A stretch of DNA of 64,000 nt from JADKIH01 sp031417555 (GTDB lineage Bacteria > Bacteroidota > Bacteroidia > AKYH767-A > 2013-40CM-41-45). A model generated the notes under the pieces. That model was not told where the DNA came from. It worked only from the letters and a program-made list of their open reading frames with translations, and did no database searches. The first letter of the stretch is position 1. Each line of letters begins with the position of its first letter. A program made the position numbers and the translations under genes. Of the stretch, positions 7,503-17,344 are shown piece after piece. The DNA lies in assembly GCA_031417555.1 (NCBI GenBank), contig JANOVV010000009.1, positions 3,299 through 67,298 of the forward strand. The letters run 5' to 3'.

Positions 7503-8782
7503 TACATCATTTCTGTATAGGCCAATTCCTTTTGATAGGTTTCTTCCAGTTTACTCAATGCATAAAAAGCAATGGCTACTGCAACAATACCAACTATAAG
7601 GCAACTAAATATTAAATCAACATTTAAATTCTTTCGAAACAGGTTCAGTAAAAGTGTAAGAAGCACTAATGATCCTCTTACAAAATTAGGAACAGTCGTT
7701 GTTACCGTCGAACGGATATTAGTTCCGAATTGCTCCGAAGCAATTGTTACAAATACTGCCCAATATCCTGACGCAAGTCCAAGAAAAGCACAAATCCAAT
7801 AAAACATATTTGGATCTATAAATGGAATAAATAAATACATAGGCACAGCGATTACAGTAATAGAGAGATACAAGAAAACAATTTTAATTCTACTTTTAAA
7901 TATCTGACTCAGATAACCACTCATGAAATCTCCAAAAGCCGTTCCTAAATAAAAATACATAACAGCATTGCCTGTAATAATATTACTAATTCCCTTTGCT
8001 GCACTAATATCTCTGGATAGAGCAATAAGAATACCGATCATGTACCAAATCGGAATTCCTATGGCAATACAACATAGATATTTTACAGTTGTTTTTTTTG
8101 AAGAAAATAATTTGAAGATATTTCCTCTTGAAATTTTTTCTGTTCCAAGAGAAGTATACATATGACTTTCATAAACGCCAATTCGAAGAAAGAGAAGTAA
8201 TATACCTAATACACCGCCGATGATATAAGCTACCTGCCAGGTGGCCAAACTCATTCCGGTAATTCTATTAAACCATCCTGAAAAAAAATCTCCATTTAAA
8301 GCGACAAGATTAGCTGCAACTGCACCCAATACACCAAATGAAACAACAATCATTGTCCCATAGCCTCTGTGTTTTTGCGTCATTGTTTCACTAACCAGCG
8401 TTATCCCGGCTCCAAGCTCACCTGCTAAACCAATACCGGCAACAAATCTTAATAATGCATACGTTGGAATGTCGGTTACAAAAGCATTAGCAAAGTTTGC
8501 CAATGAATACATAATAATAGAGCCGAAGAGTACCGATAGCCTACCTTTCTTGTCGCCTAAAATACCCCAAAGAATTCCACCGGTCAACATACCGATCATT
8601 TGCCAATTCATCAGGTCTAGTCCGGCATCGGTAAGAGCCTGTCCTTTTAATCCCAAAGCTTCCAGGCTTGGATTTTTAATTACCTGAAAAAGAATGAGAT
8701 CATAAATATCAACAAAGTATCCAAGGGCAGCCACAATAACAATGATGTTAAATGGCGAGGTATGAGGTTTCTTATTTTGCAT
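7502..8782 (-). CDS. MFS transporter (metabolite:H+ symporter type)
   Basis: A 426-residue inner-membrane carrier with about 12 hydrophobic segments. The loop GILWGILGDKKGRLSVLFGS is the MFS motif between helices 2 and 3 (GxxxDxxGRR type). FVAGIGLAGELGAGITLVSE in helix 4 resembles the metabolite/H+ symporter branch that includes organic-acid and sugar carriers. The substrate cannot be assigned. It is translationally coupled to the CoA-binding protein downstream. A perfect -7 element on the minus strand (TATATTTG, 8797-8790) is only 8 bases before the ATG, implying a leaderless or nearly leaderless message if that promoter is used. Confidence 0.85.
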   Translation of the reverse strand: MQNKKPHTSPFNIIVIVAALGYFVDIYDLILFQVIKNPSLEALGLKGQALTDAGLDLMNWQMIGMLTGGILWGILGDKKGRLSVLFGSIIMYSLANFANAFVTDIPTYALLRFVAGIGLAGELGAGITLVSETMTQKHRGYGTMIVVSFGVLGAVAANLVALNGDFFSGWFNRITGMSLATWQVAYIIGGVLGILLLFLRIGVYESHMYTSLGTEKISRGNIFKLFSSKKTTVKYLCCIAIGIPIWYMIGILIALSRDISAAKGISNIITGNAVMYFYLGTAFGDFMSGYLSQIFKSRIKIVFLYLSITVIAVPMYLFIPFIDPNMFYWICAFLGLASGYWAVFVTIASEQFGTNIRSTVTTTVPNFVRGSLVLLTLLLNLFRKNLNVDLIFSCLIVGIVAVAIAFYALSKLEETYQKELAYTEMM

Positions 8783-8865
8783 GAATGGTCAAATATAAAA
8801 TTGTATTTCATTAAAACGATGCTAAATAACATTGAGTAAATAACAATCTTAGCTTACAATTTTCC

Positions 8866-8894
8866 TTGTTAGAATAAAAAATAGTTTACTTTTG
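8866..8894 (+). promoter_or_regulatory. Promoter of tRNA-Ser
   Basis: TTG at 8866-8868 and a perfect -7 element TACTTTTG at 8887-8894 with 18 bases between them, 4 bases before the tRNA. Confidence 0.65.
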
Positions 8895-8898
8895 CAAC

Positions 8899-8983
8899 GG
8901 AGAAATGGCAGAGCGGTCGATCGCGGCGGTCTTGAAAACCGTTGAGGGTTAAACCTCCGGGGGTTCGAATCCCTCTTTCTCCG
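8899..8983 (+). tRNA. tRNA-Ser (anticodon UGA)
   Basis: An 85-base class II tRNA. Acceptor arms GGAGAAA and TTTCTCC pair perfectly. The anticodon loop CTTGAAA holds UGA at 8933-8935 (decodes UCA), a long variable arm follows, and the T-loop is GGTTCGAATCC. CCA is not encoded. The antisense strand contains a spurious reading frame. Confidence 0.97.
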
Positions 8984-8992
8984 CATTTTTTT

Positions 8993-9020
8993 AAAAAGCC
9001 GCGCAAGCGGCATTTTTTTT
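8993..9020 (+). terminator. Terminator after tRNA-Ser
   Basis: 5-bp GC stem GCCGC/GCGGC with GCAA tetraloop, then eight T. It also begins with an A-run, so it could act in both directions. Confidence 0.75.
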
Positions 9021-9080
9021 GCCTTTCATTTTCTTCTTGATTTTCATATTTCATTGACCAATAGCGGTTTTCTCAATCAA

Positions 9081-10274
9081 TCAACCCCTCTTTGTAGGCG
9101 TCCAAATACCTGAATTTATCCCTTTTATAAAATGAAAAAACCCTTTCAATAATGCGAGGTTCATAAAAGAAAAATAAGATACAAAACGAAGAAAACGCCA
9201 ATGGATACCTAATTTGACTGCTAACCGGTCAAGGAATGGAGCAATCAACAAAACAATTTCACCCGTCAACAAATAAAAATAAATACGGCTGTGAAAGGAT
9301 AAAATTATAAGAGACATCAAAGAAAAAATTATAAAAAATGGTGTCATCCATCGTAAGAATTTATGGCTGATAAAACAAAATCCTTCGGGTGTAAATGGCT
9401 TAAATAGAAAATGTCCAAATCTTTTCAGGTTCTGAAAATTTCCCGCAGAAATCCTTGATTTTCTCTTATACTCAATAAAAATATCATCGGAAACATCTTC
9501 ATAACAAATTGCTTCCAAATCGTTGATACATCGAAATCCTTTTTCAATAACGACCATAGAAATATAAAAATCATCAACCAGAAAACCGGCAGGTATTTTT
9601 TCAAAGAGATTTTTTCGTAATGCATAGCATCCTCCAAAGGGTCCCATCATACATCCCCATAAAATACCTTCTCTGTATTTTATAATATTTTCTCTTTCTA
9701 TATAACTTTTTTCCTGAATGGATATACCATCTTTTTTCATTCCAACATTCAGGATATTAGCTCCCACAAGTCCGTTATTTTCATTCTTAAAATGTCGTAT
9801 CAACAGACCGATCAATCCTTTTTCAAAAAAAACATTAGCATCTGTTAAAATAACAATCGGATAAGTAGCATAAGAAACAAGATCGTTAATTACAGAAGGC
9901 TTTCCCCTCCTTTCCGGAAATTGGTAGAATTTTATAAATGGATAATCGATTGTTAACGATCTAACAATTCCTTCGGTAAGGTCATTGGAAGCATCTGAAC
10001 CTACGATTATTTCCAATTTCCCTTTTGGATAATCCGAATTTAATATACTCTCTAACTTTTGATTGATTACCAATTCTTCATTATAAACTGCAATGAGAAT
10101 TGAAACTCCAGGAAATTCATCATTGTGGCTAAAATCATCCTTATCACGTATTATTCTACGTGCTAAAAATCCAAGTAATGTTGGAAAAATTACATAAGTA
10201 TAGACGATCAGAAAAACAGAAATGAAAAAAACTATGTTAAAAATACAGGTATTTGGCTCCATCAGATTCTTCAA
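9081..10274 (-). CDS. Membrane glycosyltransferase, GT2 family
   Basis: A 397-residue integral-membrane GT-A glycosyltransferase. One N-terminal hydrophobic helix (about 10-35) precedes the catalytic domain: VSILIAVYNEELVINQKLES, the nucleotide-binding VGSDASNDLT, the acceptor-side ILTDANVFF (DxD-like), and GGCYALRKNLF. A KRKSRISAGNFQNL segment replaces the usual QxxRW motif. Three or four hydrophobic helices end the protein. The layout fits processive or lipid-linked sugar transferases of the BcsA/hyaluronan-synthase class. The sugar and acceptor are unknown. It is a single gene, divergent from the GWxTD gene. Confidence 0.85.
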   Translation of the reverse strand: MKNLMEPNTCIFNIVFFISVFLIVYTYVIFPTLLGFLARRIIRDKDDFSHNDEFPGVSILIAVYNEELVINQKLESILNSDYPKGKLEIIVGSDASNDLTEGIVRSLTIDYPFIKFYQFPERRGKPSVINDLVSYATYPIVILTDANVFFEKGLIGLLIRHFKNENNGLVGANILNVGMKKDGISIQEKSYIERENIIKYREGILWGCMMGPFGGCYALRKNLFEKIPAGFLVDDFYISMVVIEKGFRCINDLEAICYEDVSDDIFIEYKRKSRISAGNFQNLKRFGHFLFKPFTPEGFCFISHKFLRWMTPFFIIFSLMSLIILSFHSRIYFYLLTGEIVLLIAPFLDRLAVKLGIHWRFLRFVSYFSFMNLALLKGFFHFIKGINSGIWTPTKRG

Positions 10275-10420
10275 AAATAGAAATTCATTTTCACCTATTC
10301 ATATAGATAAAAAAATCAATTCAATTCCTTTTCCACAACGGTTTTATTTAATGGCAAACCTAAGTCATTTCACTTTTCAATCCTTTTTTTCCGTATTTTT
10401 ACTATTATACATCATGTAAA

Positions 10421-11848
10421 ATGAAAAAGCTCTTATTATTATTGATAATTGTTCTTTGTGTATCTGGCACTAAAGCAAGAAATCTTTCCGCTTTTTTTTC
10501 GTATTGCACATTTGATATTCCGGGTAAATCACCTTATCTGGAAACTTACCTAAATGTAATCGGAACTTCAGTAAATTTTATTGCTACCGAAAAAAATACT
10601 CTTGCGGGTCAAATAGAAGTACAATGGATAATTCGTTCGGGCGATAATATCGTTTATGCAGATAAATATACACTTATAAGCCCAAGCATTCAAACGACAG
10701 ATTCTTTAATTCCCGACTTCTTAGACCAGAAACGACTGGATTTAAAAATGGGTGAGTATGATATTGAACTTACCATAAAGGATAAAAATACAGATTCAAA
10801 AGAAACTAAGTTAAATCAAAAAATAACTATAGGTTTTCCTTTAAATAAAATAAGTATTTCTGATATTGAATTTATTGAATCATATACACCAACCGCCAAT
10901 GCTGGGAAATTTACAAAAAGCGGTTATGATGTAATTCCTTTCGTGCATGCATTCTATCCGAAAGAAATTAGTAAAATAAAATTTTATGCAGAAATTTATA
11001 GGACTAATATTTCTTCTGCTGATGATTATCTGGTTCGGTATTACCTGAGTAACAAAGAATCCAATCTACAAATAGAAAATTATGTTGTTAATAAAAAGCA
11101 AAGTGCAAAAAATATCAATGCAATCATTGGAGAGTTTTCAATTACAGACATACCATCGGGAAATTATTATCTTAATATTGAAGTAAGAAATAAGAAAAAC
11201 GAAATAATAGCTTTTAACCATGCATTTTTTCAAAGAAGCAATGAAAGAAATAAACCAAAAATAGATGATGACTTTTCATCCATTAATATTTCAAACACCT
11301 TCATATCACCAATTATTAATAAAGATACTTTAATAGATTTTATAGCTTGCTTATACCCAATTTCATCCCAATTTGAAAATGAAATTGCAGAACGTCAATT
11401 AATAAATAGCGATGTTCGTTCTATGCAACAGTATATTTATTATTTCTGGTCAAAAAGATTTCCGGAAGATCCTGAGAAAGGATGGAAAGAATACAAATTA
11501 GAAGTTTTAAAAGTAAATAATTCTTTTTCATCTATTATTAAAAAAGGATATGAAACCGATCGTGGTAGAGTATATCTTCAATATGGTCCACCAAACGTTC
11601 GAAAAGAAGTTATCGATGAACCAGGAACATTTCCGCACGAAATCTGGCAATATTATAAACTAAAAAGTCAGACAAACAGGAAGTTTATTTTTGTAACCAG
11701 TGATCGTGCTTCTAACGATTTTCGTTTGGCACATTCAGACGCTATTGGTGAAATATTTGATCAGGATTGGGCAGACTTTTTAAAAGGAAATAACTCTATT
11801 GATAAATTTGGCAGTCAAACCAAAGATATTTACTCAAATCCTCACTAA
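10421..11848 (+). CDS. GWxTD-domain secreted protein
   Basis: 475 residues with a Sec signal peptide (MKKLLLLLIIVLCVSGTKA). The C-terminal part, about 345-440, is the GWxTD domain known from Bacteroidota and related phyla: FPEDPEKGWKEY, then ETDRGRVYLQYGPPNVRKE and FPHEIWQYYKL. The N-terminal 300 residues form beta-rich domains that resemble immunoglobulin-like folds. The molecular function of this family is not established. Neighbouring glycosyltransferases on both sides suggest an envelope context, but the gene is probably transcribed independently. Confidence 0.85.
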   Translation: MKKLLLLLIIVLCVSGTKARNLSAFFSYCTFDIPGKSPYLETYLNVIGTSVNFIATEKNTLAGQIEVQWIIRSGDNIVYADKYTLISPSIQTTDSLIPDFLDQKRLDLKMGEYDIELTIKDKNTDSKETKLNQKITIGFPLNKISISDIEFIESYTPTANAGKFTKSGYDVIPFVHAFYPKEISKIKFYAEIYRTNISSADDYLVRYYLSNKESNLQIENYVVNKKQSAKNINAIIGEFSITDIPSGNYYLNIEVRNKKNEIIAFNHAFFQRSNERNKPKIDDDFSSINISNTFISPIINKDTLIDFIACLYPISSQFENEIAERQLINSDVRSMQQYIYYFWSKRFPEDPEKGWKEYKLEVLKVNNSFSSIIKKGYETDRGRVYLQYGPPNVRKEVIDEPGTFPHEIWQYYKLKSQTNRKFIFVTSDRASNDFRLAHSDAIGEIFDQDWADFLKGNNSIDKFGSQTKDIYSNPH

Positions 11849-11854
11849 TTAAAA

Positions 11855-11885
11855 TTAGTTATTTCTTAACTACTTTTTACCTTTG
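11855..11885 (+). promoter_or_regulatory. Promoter before glycosyltransferase at 11906
   Basis: Perfect -7 element TACCTTTG at 11878-11885; TTAG at 11855-11858 is a weak -33 match. Start of transcription would be near 11890, consistent with the ATG at 11906. Confidence 0.45.
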
Positions 11886-11905
11886 GCCTTTTACCACACC
11901 GCTTA

Positions 11906-12970
11906 ATGTCTAATCGTACTGCAGTAGTAATTCTTAATTGGAATACCCGGAATTTTCTTGAACTATTTTTACCTAATGTTATTAAATACAGTTCTACGGA
12001 TGCAGAAATTATTATCGTTGATAATGCATCTACCGATGATTCGATAAGTTTTGTTGAAAATAATTATCCTTCAGTAAAAATTATAAAGAATTCCGAAAAC
12101 AAGGGTTATGCAGAAGGTTACAATGCTGCATTGTTAGAAATCGATTATGAATATTTTGTTTTATTAAACAGCGATGTTGATGTAACAGAAGGCTGGCTTT
12201 CTCCTTTAATAAAATTAATGGACAATAACAGTGAAGTAGGTGCATGCCAGCCAAAGATTTTATCTTTTCATTCGAAAGATTATTTTGAATATGCCGGTAG
12301 TGCCGGTGGATATATCGATAAATACGGTTATCCATTCTGTCGAGGCCGTATTTTCAACACGCTCGAAAAAGATAATCATCAATATAATGATACACGTCCT
12401 GTTTTTTGGGCAACCGGTGCTTGTATGATCTTAAGGGCATCTGTATTTAAAAAACTGAAAGGTTTTGACCCTGTTTTCTTTGCTCATATGGAAGAAATAG
12501 ATTTATGCTGGCGAATGCAACGTGCCGGTTTTCATGTTTATTTCTGCGGCTTATCGAAAGTTTATCATATAGGTGGTGGAACATTGCCAAAAAGCAATCC
12601 CAGGAAAACGTTCCTCAATTTCAGAAATAATTTATTGATGATTTATAAAAATGCAGAACCCTCTGAAATTAAATCAATTTTATCGGCGAGATTTATTCTT
12701 GATGCAATTGCTTCAATAAAATTTCTTTTTTCGGGCAGTTTGGCTGATTTTAAAGCTGTTTGGGCTGCTCGTCATGCGTTCAATACCCTTAAAAGTCAAT
12801 ACCAACGCCCTTTTTCGACATCCAAGCCCGTTTCAGCAAAGGCAGGTTTTTTCATTTATCCTAAAAGCATTCTTTGGGATTATTATATTTGTCGTAGAAA
12901 AAAGTTTTCTTCTTTGCATTGGAAAGAGGCATCAAATGCGCCTTTTGAAGCAACTGTAAGAAAACAATAG
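11906..12970 (+). CDS. Glycosyltransferase, GT2 family (rhamnosyltransferase-like)
   Basis: 354 residues with a GT-A fold and no membrane helices. The N-terminus reads AVVILNWNTRNFLELFL, followed by IIIVDNASTDDSI, ENKGYAEGYNAAL and the metal-binding FVLLNSDVDVTEGW. The acceptor-domain signature ATGACMILRASVFKKLKGFDP and FAHMEEIDLCWRMQRAGF are typical of rhamnosyl or related transferases that decorate O-antigens or exopolysaccharides. The donor sugar is not readable. A promoter with a perfect -7 element precedes it, so it need not be co-transcribed with the GWxTD gene. Confidence 0.88.
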   Translation: MSNRTAVVILNWNTRNFLELFLPNVIKYSSTDAEIIIVDNASTDDSISFVENNYPSVKIIKNSENKGYAEGYNAALLEIDYEYFVLLNSDVDVTEGWLSPLIKLMDNNSEVGACQPKILSFHSKDYFEYAGSAGGYIDKYGYPFCRGRIFNTLEKDNHQYNDTRPVFWATGACMILRASVFKKLKGFDPVFFAHMEEIDLCWRMQRAGFHVYFCGLSKVYHIGGGTLPKSNPRKTFLNFRNNLLMIYKNAEPSEIKSILSARFILDAIASIKFLFSGSLADFKAVWAARHAFNTLKSQYQRPFSTSKPVSAKAGFFIYPKSILWDYYICRRKKFSSLHWKEASNAPFEATVRKQ

Positions 12971-13055
12971 TTTTTGCATCAACTTTAACTGTCATTTTGC
13001 TTATAATTAAAGAGGATAACCAGGAAACAATATTCTCTTTACTTGAGCTTTTTTT

Positions 13056-15665
13056 ATGGGATTAGAAAGTGTAGATATTTTGATTCAACGCGCACAGGTG
13101 TTGAGAAACAGGAATGTGAATCAGGCAATGAATTTGCTCGATGATGCTCTTTCGATTGCACAGCAGGAAAATTACAAAGAGGGCATGGCCCAAATTATCC
13201 GCGACAAAGCTGCATGCTATCTGATACTGAAAGAATATAAGCATTCATTAACTGCTTTTATAGAAGCAACTCAGTTTTTCCTTTCATTAGGAGACAGACA
13301 CAATCAGCTTGACTGCCTGAATGAAATAAGTTCCATTTATTTTAAACTTGGAGATTGTCCAAGTGCTCTTCATTATATTCTACAAAGCCTCAGAATCAAT
13401 ACCGAACTCGGCGACTCCGAAGGTATTGCCAATAACTACAACGAATTAGGCAGATTATATATCTTTCTTCAAGAGTATCAGAATGCAATTGACCATTTCA
13501 AAAAGGGTATGAAAATTTTTGAAGGACTTAAGAATAAGAGTCAAATGGTTAATTCTTATTACTTACTTGGAAATGCATACAATTGGCTCGACGAATACGA
13601 TAAAGCACTTTATTATTTATTAAGAGCATCCAATTCAATTGAGCAACTCGAAGATATTGATACAAAAGTAAAAACACTTGGAAGCTTAGCTATTTTATAT
13701 ACAAAGTTAAAGGATTACGAAAAAGCTATTAACTTTTTTCATGAAGCGCTAAGTTTATCTAAAGAAGGTGCCGCTCCGTTTGTGAAGGCTCAGATAAAAA
13801 AGAGTTTGGGTAATCTTTACATCGATCTCACCCAATATGATAAAGCTATTGAGACTCTAAATAGTGCTTTATTAATTGCACAGTCTTCCCCAATGGAATG
13901 TCAGTTAGCCAAAATACATCAGTTCCTTTCAAGTGCATACGAAAGACTTGGTGACCCTGTAAATGCACTTGAGCATTTTAAAAAATATTTTGAATTAGAA
14001 AAAAATTTATTTTCAGAAGAAGTAAATCTGAAAACCAAAGCGCTTCATATTAAATATGACCTTGAAGAGTTAAAAAAACAAAAAGAGATTGCAGAATTAT
14101 CGGATAAATTAAAAGAACAATTTCTTGCAAACGTAAGCCATGAAATTCGCACTCCGATGAACGGTGTATTAGGAATGGCTCACCTTCTCAATAAAACAAA
14201 TCCCACCAAAGAACAGGAAGAATATATTGATGCTATTAAGATTTCGGCAAGTAATCTTATGGTTATTATCAACGACATTCTTGATTTTTCAAAGATCAAT
14301 GCCGGCAAAATAGAATTTAATGAAAATGAATTCAACTTCCGTGATCTTATGAAAGGAATTATACAAACTCTTCAGGTTAAAGCCGATGAGAAAAAAATTA
14401 AAATCGGTTGTACCATTGACTACAGGATAAAAGACAATCTTGTTGGAGATCCGATTCGCTTAAACCAAATCCTTATTAATTTAATGGGTAATGCTGTTAA
14501 ATTTACTGAAAACGGAAAAATATTACTCGATGTAAAACTTTTAGATCAAAAAGATAATATTTGTAAAATTAGAATGAAGATTAAAGACTCAGGAATTGGT
14601 ATTCCGGAGAATAAATTACAAAGCATTTTTGAAAGTTTTGAGCAGGCCGAGAATAACAAGAGGCGTTATGAGGGAACAGGTTTGGGATTAACAATTGTGA
14701 AGCAGCTTGTCGAATTACAAGGTGGAAATATTTCTGTTACAAGTCGTATAAATGAAGGTTCCGAATTTACGGTTGATATGACTTTCAGGCTTGGCAAGAA
14801 TCAGCAAAAGCAGGATATTATTTTACACAATGAACAAATTGAAGCATTGAATTTTTCAAATGTTTCTGTATTGATTGTTGAAGACAATAAAGTGAATCAG
14901 TTATTACTTAAAAATATGCTGAAAAAATTCGGGTTTGATAAACTTGAAACAGCAGAAAACGGACGTATTGCTTTAAATAAATTACGGGAGAATAATTTCG
15001 ATTTAGTATTAATGGATATCCAGATGCCTGAGATGGATGGATATGAAATTACACATGAAATACGCACTCGATTAAGGAAAGAAATGCGAAACATCCCTGT
15101 GATTGCTATAACGGCTGATGCTTCCGACAAGGAAAAAGCTAAAGCTAAAGAAGCCGGTTTGGATGATTATATTGTTAAACCTTATACTCCTGAAGAATTA
15201 TATTTCACTATAATAAAATATGTAAAACCATTAGATTCAAATATAAAAGGGCCGAGGAAAAATAACACTACTGCAATTTCCAATTACAAAGAGGCTGGAA
15301 TGAATTTGGATTTTCTGGAAAAATTTACCGGCGGGGATCAGGAATTGACTATTCAATTGATGGAGATATTTCTTAAACAAGTTCCGGAAGCTGTTCAGAA
15401 ACTTTCTCATTCTATTGCGAGTCATGACTGGACAGAAACACATGCTGTTTCTCATAAAATAAAATCCAGCATTGCCATTTTCGAACTCAATGAGCTTAAA
15501 AAACTTATTACAAATATTGAAGAATATTCCCGAGACAAAGTAAATCTTGAAAAAATTCCCAATGCATTTTCTGCTTTCCGGGAAGGAACACGATATGCTA
15601 TTCGTAATCTTGAAGCTGAATTAAAAAAGTTAAAGAAAACTTCAGCGAATATTAAACCTTTCTAA
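13056..15665 (+). CDS. TPR-containing hybrid histidine kinase with receiver and Hpt domains
   Basis: An 869-residue signalling protein that appears to be soluble, with no signal peptide or membrane helix. Residues about 1-330 hold tetratricopeptide repeats (for example YNELGRLYIFLQEYQNAIDHF), a protein-binding sensor. A short coiled coil leads to HisKA with the phosphorylated His in NVSHEIRTPMNGVLGMAH, then the ATPase domain (N box NLMGNAVKF, G boxes DSGIGI and GTGLGL). A receiver with phospho-Asp in LVLMDIQMPEMDG follows, and an Hpt domain with AVSHKIKSS near the C-terminus. All phosphorelay residues are present. No output regulator is adjacent, so the partner is elsewhere. It converges with rnz, only 9 bases between stops. 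Confidence 0.93.
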   Translation: MGLESVDILIQRAQVLRNRNVNQAMNLLDDALSIAQQENYKEGMAQIIRDKAACYLILKEYKHSLTAFIEATQFFLSLGDRHNQLDCLNEISSIYFKLGDCPSALHYILQSLRINTELGDSEGIANNYNELGRLYIFLQEYQNAIDHFKKGMKIFEGLKNKSQMVNSYYLLGNAYNWLDEYDKALYYLLRASNSIEQLEDIDTKVKTLGSLAILYTKLKDYEKAINFFHEALSLSKEGAAPFVKAQIKKSLGNLYIDLTQYDKAIETLNSALLIAQSSPMECQLAKIHQFLSSAYERLGDPVNALEHFKKYFELEKNLFSEEVNLKTKALHIKYDLEELKKQKEIAELSDKLKEQFLANVSHEIRTPMNGVLGMAHLLNKTNPTKEQEEYIDAIKISASNLMVIINDILDFSKINAGKIEFNENEFNFRDLMKGIIQTLQVKADEKKIKIGCTIDYRIKDNLVGDPIRLNQILINLMGNAVKFTENGKILLDVKLLDQKDNICKIRMKIKDSGIGIPENKLQSIFESFEQAENNKRRYEGTGLGLTIVKQLVELQGGNISVTSRINEGSEFTVDMTFRLGKNQQKQDIILHNEQIEALNFSNVSVLIVEDNKVNQLLLKNMLKKFGFDKLETAENGRIALNKLRENNFDLVLMDIQMPEMDGYEITHEIRTRLRKEMRNIPVIAITADASDKEKAKAKEAGLDDYIVKPYTPEELYFTIIKYVKPLDSNIKGPRKNNTTAISNYKEAGMNLDFLEKFTGGDQELTIQLMEIFLKQVPEAVQKLSHSIASHDWTETHAVSHKIKSSIAIFELNELKKLITNIEEYSRDKVNLEKIPNAFSAFREGTRYAIRNLEAELKKLKKTSANIKPF

Positions 15666-15674
15666 TCCTCTACC

Positions 15675-16589
15675 CTATTCAATTTTAAAAGTATCTCCCT
15701 CAATAGCCAATGTTGTTTCTGTAAATACTTCCCTGGCTTCCTCGAGTAAAGGATAAAGATTTTTATATCGGGCAGAAAAATGACCTATTATTAATCGCTT
15801 TACATTTGCTTTTTTAGCAATCAACGCTGCTTGCGCCGCAGTAGAATGAAATGTTTCTTTTGCTCTTCCGGCTTTATCACTTAGAAATGTAGCTTCATGG
15901 TAAAGCAAATTAATGTTTTCTATAACAGGAATAATTCTTTCGTCATAAGAAGTGTCTGAACAAAAAGCATAGGCTCTTGGAAGTCGCGGGTCAGTTGTTA
16001 GCTCTGAATTACTTATTTTATTACCATCAGCAGCTATAAAATCTTTTCCGTTCTTAAGGTCCTGATATACTTCAACAGGTATTTGGTATTGATGCAATTT
16101 TTCCTTGATAAGTTTTCTTAAACCGGGCTTCTCGGAAAATATAAATCCCGTACAAGGTATCCGATGATTTAAAATTATTGTTCGTATTGCAATATTTTCA
16201 TCTTCAAAAATCAATTCAGGTTTTAATGGATTATGAAAATGAAAATGCAGTGGATATCTCAACGTAGTTTCAGAATATTTCAATTGAATTTCTACAATTT
16301 CTTTTAAGGGCTCATGACTATAAATATGTAATTCCGAAACACGACCTTGCAAATGCATGGTAGAAAGTAGTCCGACAAGGCCTAAATAATGATCTCCATG
16401 TAAATGAGAAATAAAAATATGATTTATACGATGGAATTTAATCTTATACCTGTTCATTTGTATAAGCGTTCCTTCACCACAATCAATTAAGAATAACCGT
16501 TCATGAATATTAAGTACCTGAGCGGTAGGATGTCTTTGATAAATCGGAGTCGCTGAGCTACTGCCCAAGATGCTTACCTCAAAAATCAT
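15675..16589 (-). CDS. rnz: Ribonuclease Z
   Basis: tRNA 3'-processing endonuclease of the metallo-beta-lactamase superfamily; 304 residues, the short bacterial form. Metal-binding signature FISHLHGDHYLG, the substrate loop region, AFCSDTSYDE with a metal-ligand Asp, and the C-terminal LIIGHFSARY ligand His are all visible. An N-terminal GSSSATP motif is characteristic. Its ATG overlaps the stop of the upstream T9SS cargo gene by one base, suggesting coupling, though no functional link is known. Confidence 0.95.
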   Translation of the reverse strand: MIFEVSILGSSSATPIYQRHPTAQVLNIHERLFLIDCGEGTLIQMNRYKIKFHRINHIFISHLHGDHYLGLVGLLSTMHLQGRVSELHIYSHEPLKEIVEIQLKYSETTLRYPLHFHFHNPLKPELIFEDENIAIRTIILNHRIPCTGFIFSEKPGLRKLIKEKLHQYQIPVEVYQDLKNGKDFIAADGNKISNSELTTDPRLPRAYAFCSDTSYDERIIPVIENINLLYHEATFLSDKAGRAKETFHSTAAQAALIAKKANVKRLIIGHFSARYKNLYPLLEEAREVFTETTLAIEGDTFKIE

Positions 16590-17338
16590 CAGTCATTGGT
16601 GATGATCATTCTTCTAGCTACCGAAGTAAGTCCGTTCGAAAATGTATAAAGATAAATACCCGGCTGAAGATTATGTAAATCTAAAGTAATATTTGTCTTA
16701 CCTTTTTGAAGATTATAAGAACGGCTTAATACTTTTTTCCCTATTAGATTGACAATGGTTAATGAAATTTCTTCGGGATGAGAAATTGTCAGAGGTATTA
16801 CTGTGTATTCCTTCGCCGGATTCGGACTATTTTGCCCGGCAGAGAAATTGATTTTATCTAACGAAGAAATACCCGTCGTAGTATCTATAACGATTGAATA
16901 GCCGAGTATATCGTTCTGCAATGTTTGTGGGGTACCAAATATTTTAAAATAAATTGTTGATTGAACCACCAGTGGATAAGAACCTACCATTTGAATTGTA
17001 GGTGCAGATCCTGACAAAGTAATACATCCATCTGAACCACCGGGAAAACTACAGCCTGATGGAGTACATGAATAAGAAAATCCGGAAGGCAATCCTGTCA
17101 CATTTTCAACAACTATAGAATCTACAATTCCGGTTAGCGTACCAACTGTAGAATCGGTTAAAACCTTCACTTGAATAACAGTTGAATATGGCTGACCGGT
17201 TATAGAATGAGGAAGTCCGGTAATAGTATCAGGATAATTTCCGGGTCTGTTATGTGTAATTGAAGTATCAGGCACACACTGTGCTGATGTTATTAAATAT
17301 GAAACTAGAAAAAAAATAACAGAGGTAAAAATTTTCAT
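16589..17338 (-). CDS. Secreted protein with type IX secretion C-terminal sorting domain
   Basis: 249 residues. A Sec signal peptide (MKIFTSVIFFLVSYLITSAQC) is followed by a beta-rich, Thr/Ser/Gly-rich middle of about 130 residues with no known catalytic motif and several Cys. The last ~85 residues are a type A T9SS sorting domain: SPNPAKEYTVIPL, LTIVNLIGKKVLS and LQPGIYLYTFSNG, ending in a basic strand. Such domains are recognised by the T9SS and removed at the cell surface. No T9SS machinery gene is in the window. The cargo is predicted to be extracellular or surface-attached. Confidence 0.85.
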   Translation of the reverse strand: MKIFTSVIFFLVSYLITSAQCVPDTSITHNRPGNYPDTITGLPHSITGQPYSTVIQVKVLTDSTVGTLTGIVDSIVVENVTGLPSGFSYSCTPSGCSFPGGSDGCITLSGSAPTIQMVGSYPLVVQSTIYFKIFGTPQTLQNDILGYSIVIDTTTGISSLDKINFSAGQNSPNPAKEYTVIPLTISHPEEISLTIVNLIGKKVLSRSYNLQKGKTNITLDLHNLQPGIYLYTFSNGLTSVARRMIITND

Positions 17339-17344
17339 ACTGCT

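Noticed and set aside
8869..9054. Minus-strand reading frame of 61 codons over the tRNA-Ser gene
   Set aside because: It is the antisense of the tRNA; such frames are a known artefact and contain no independent signal.
10222..10419. Plus-strand frame before the GWxTD gene
   Set aside because: It mostly overlaps the start of the opposite-strand glycosyltransferase and has no protein-like features apart from a few hydrophobic residues.
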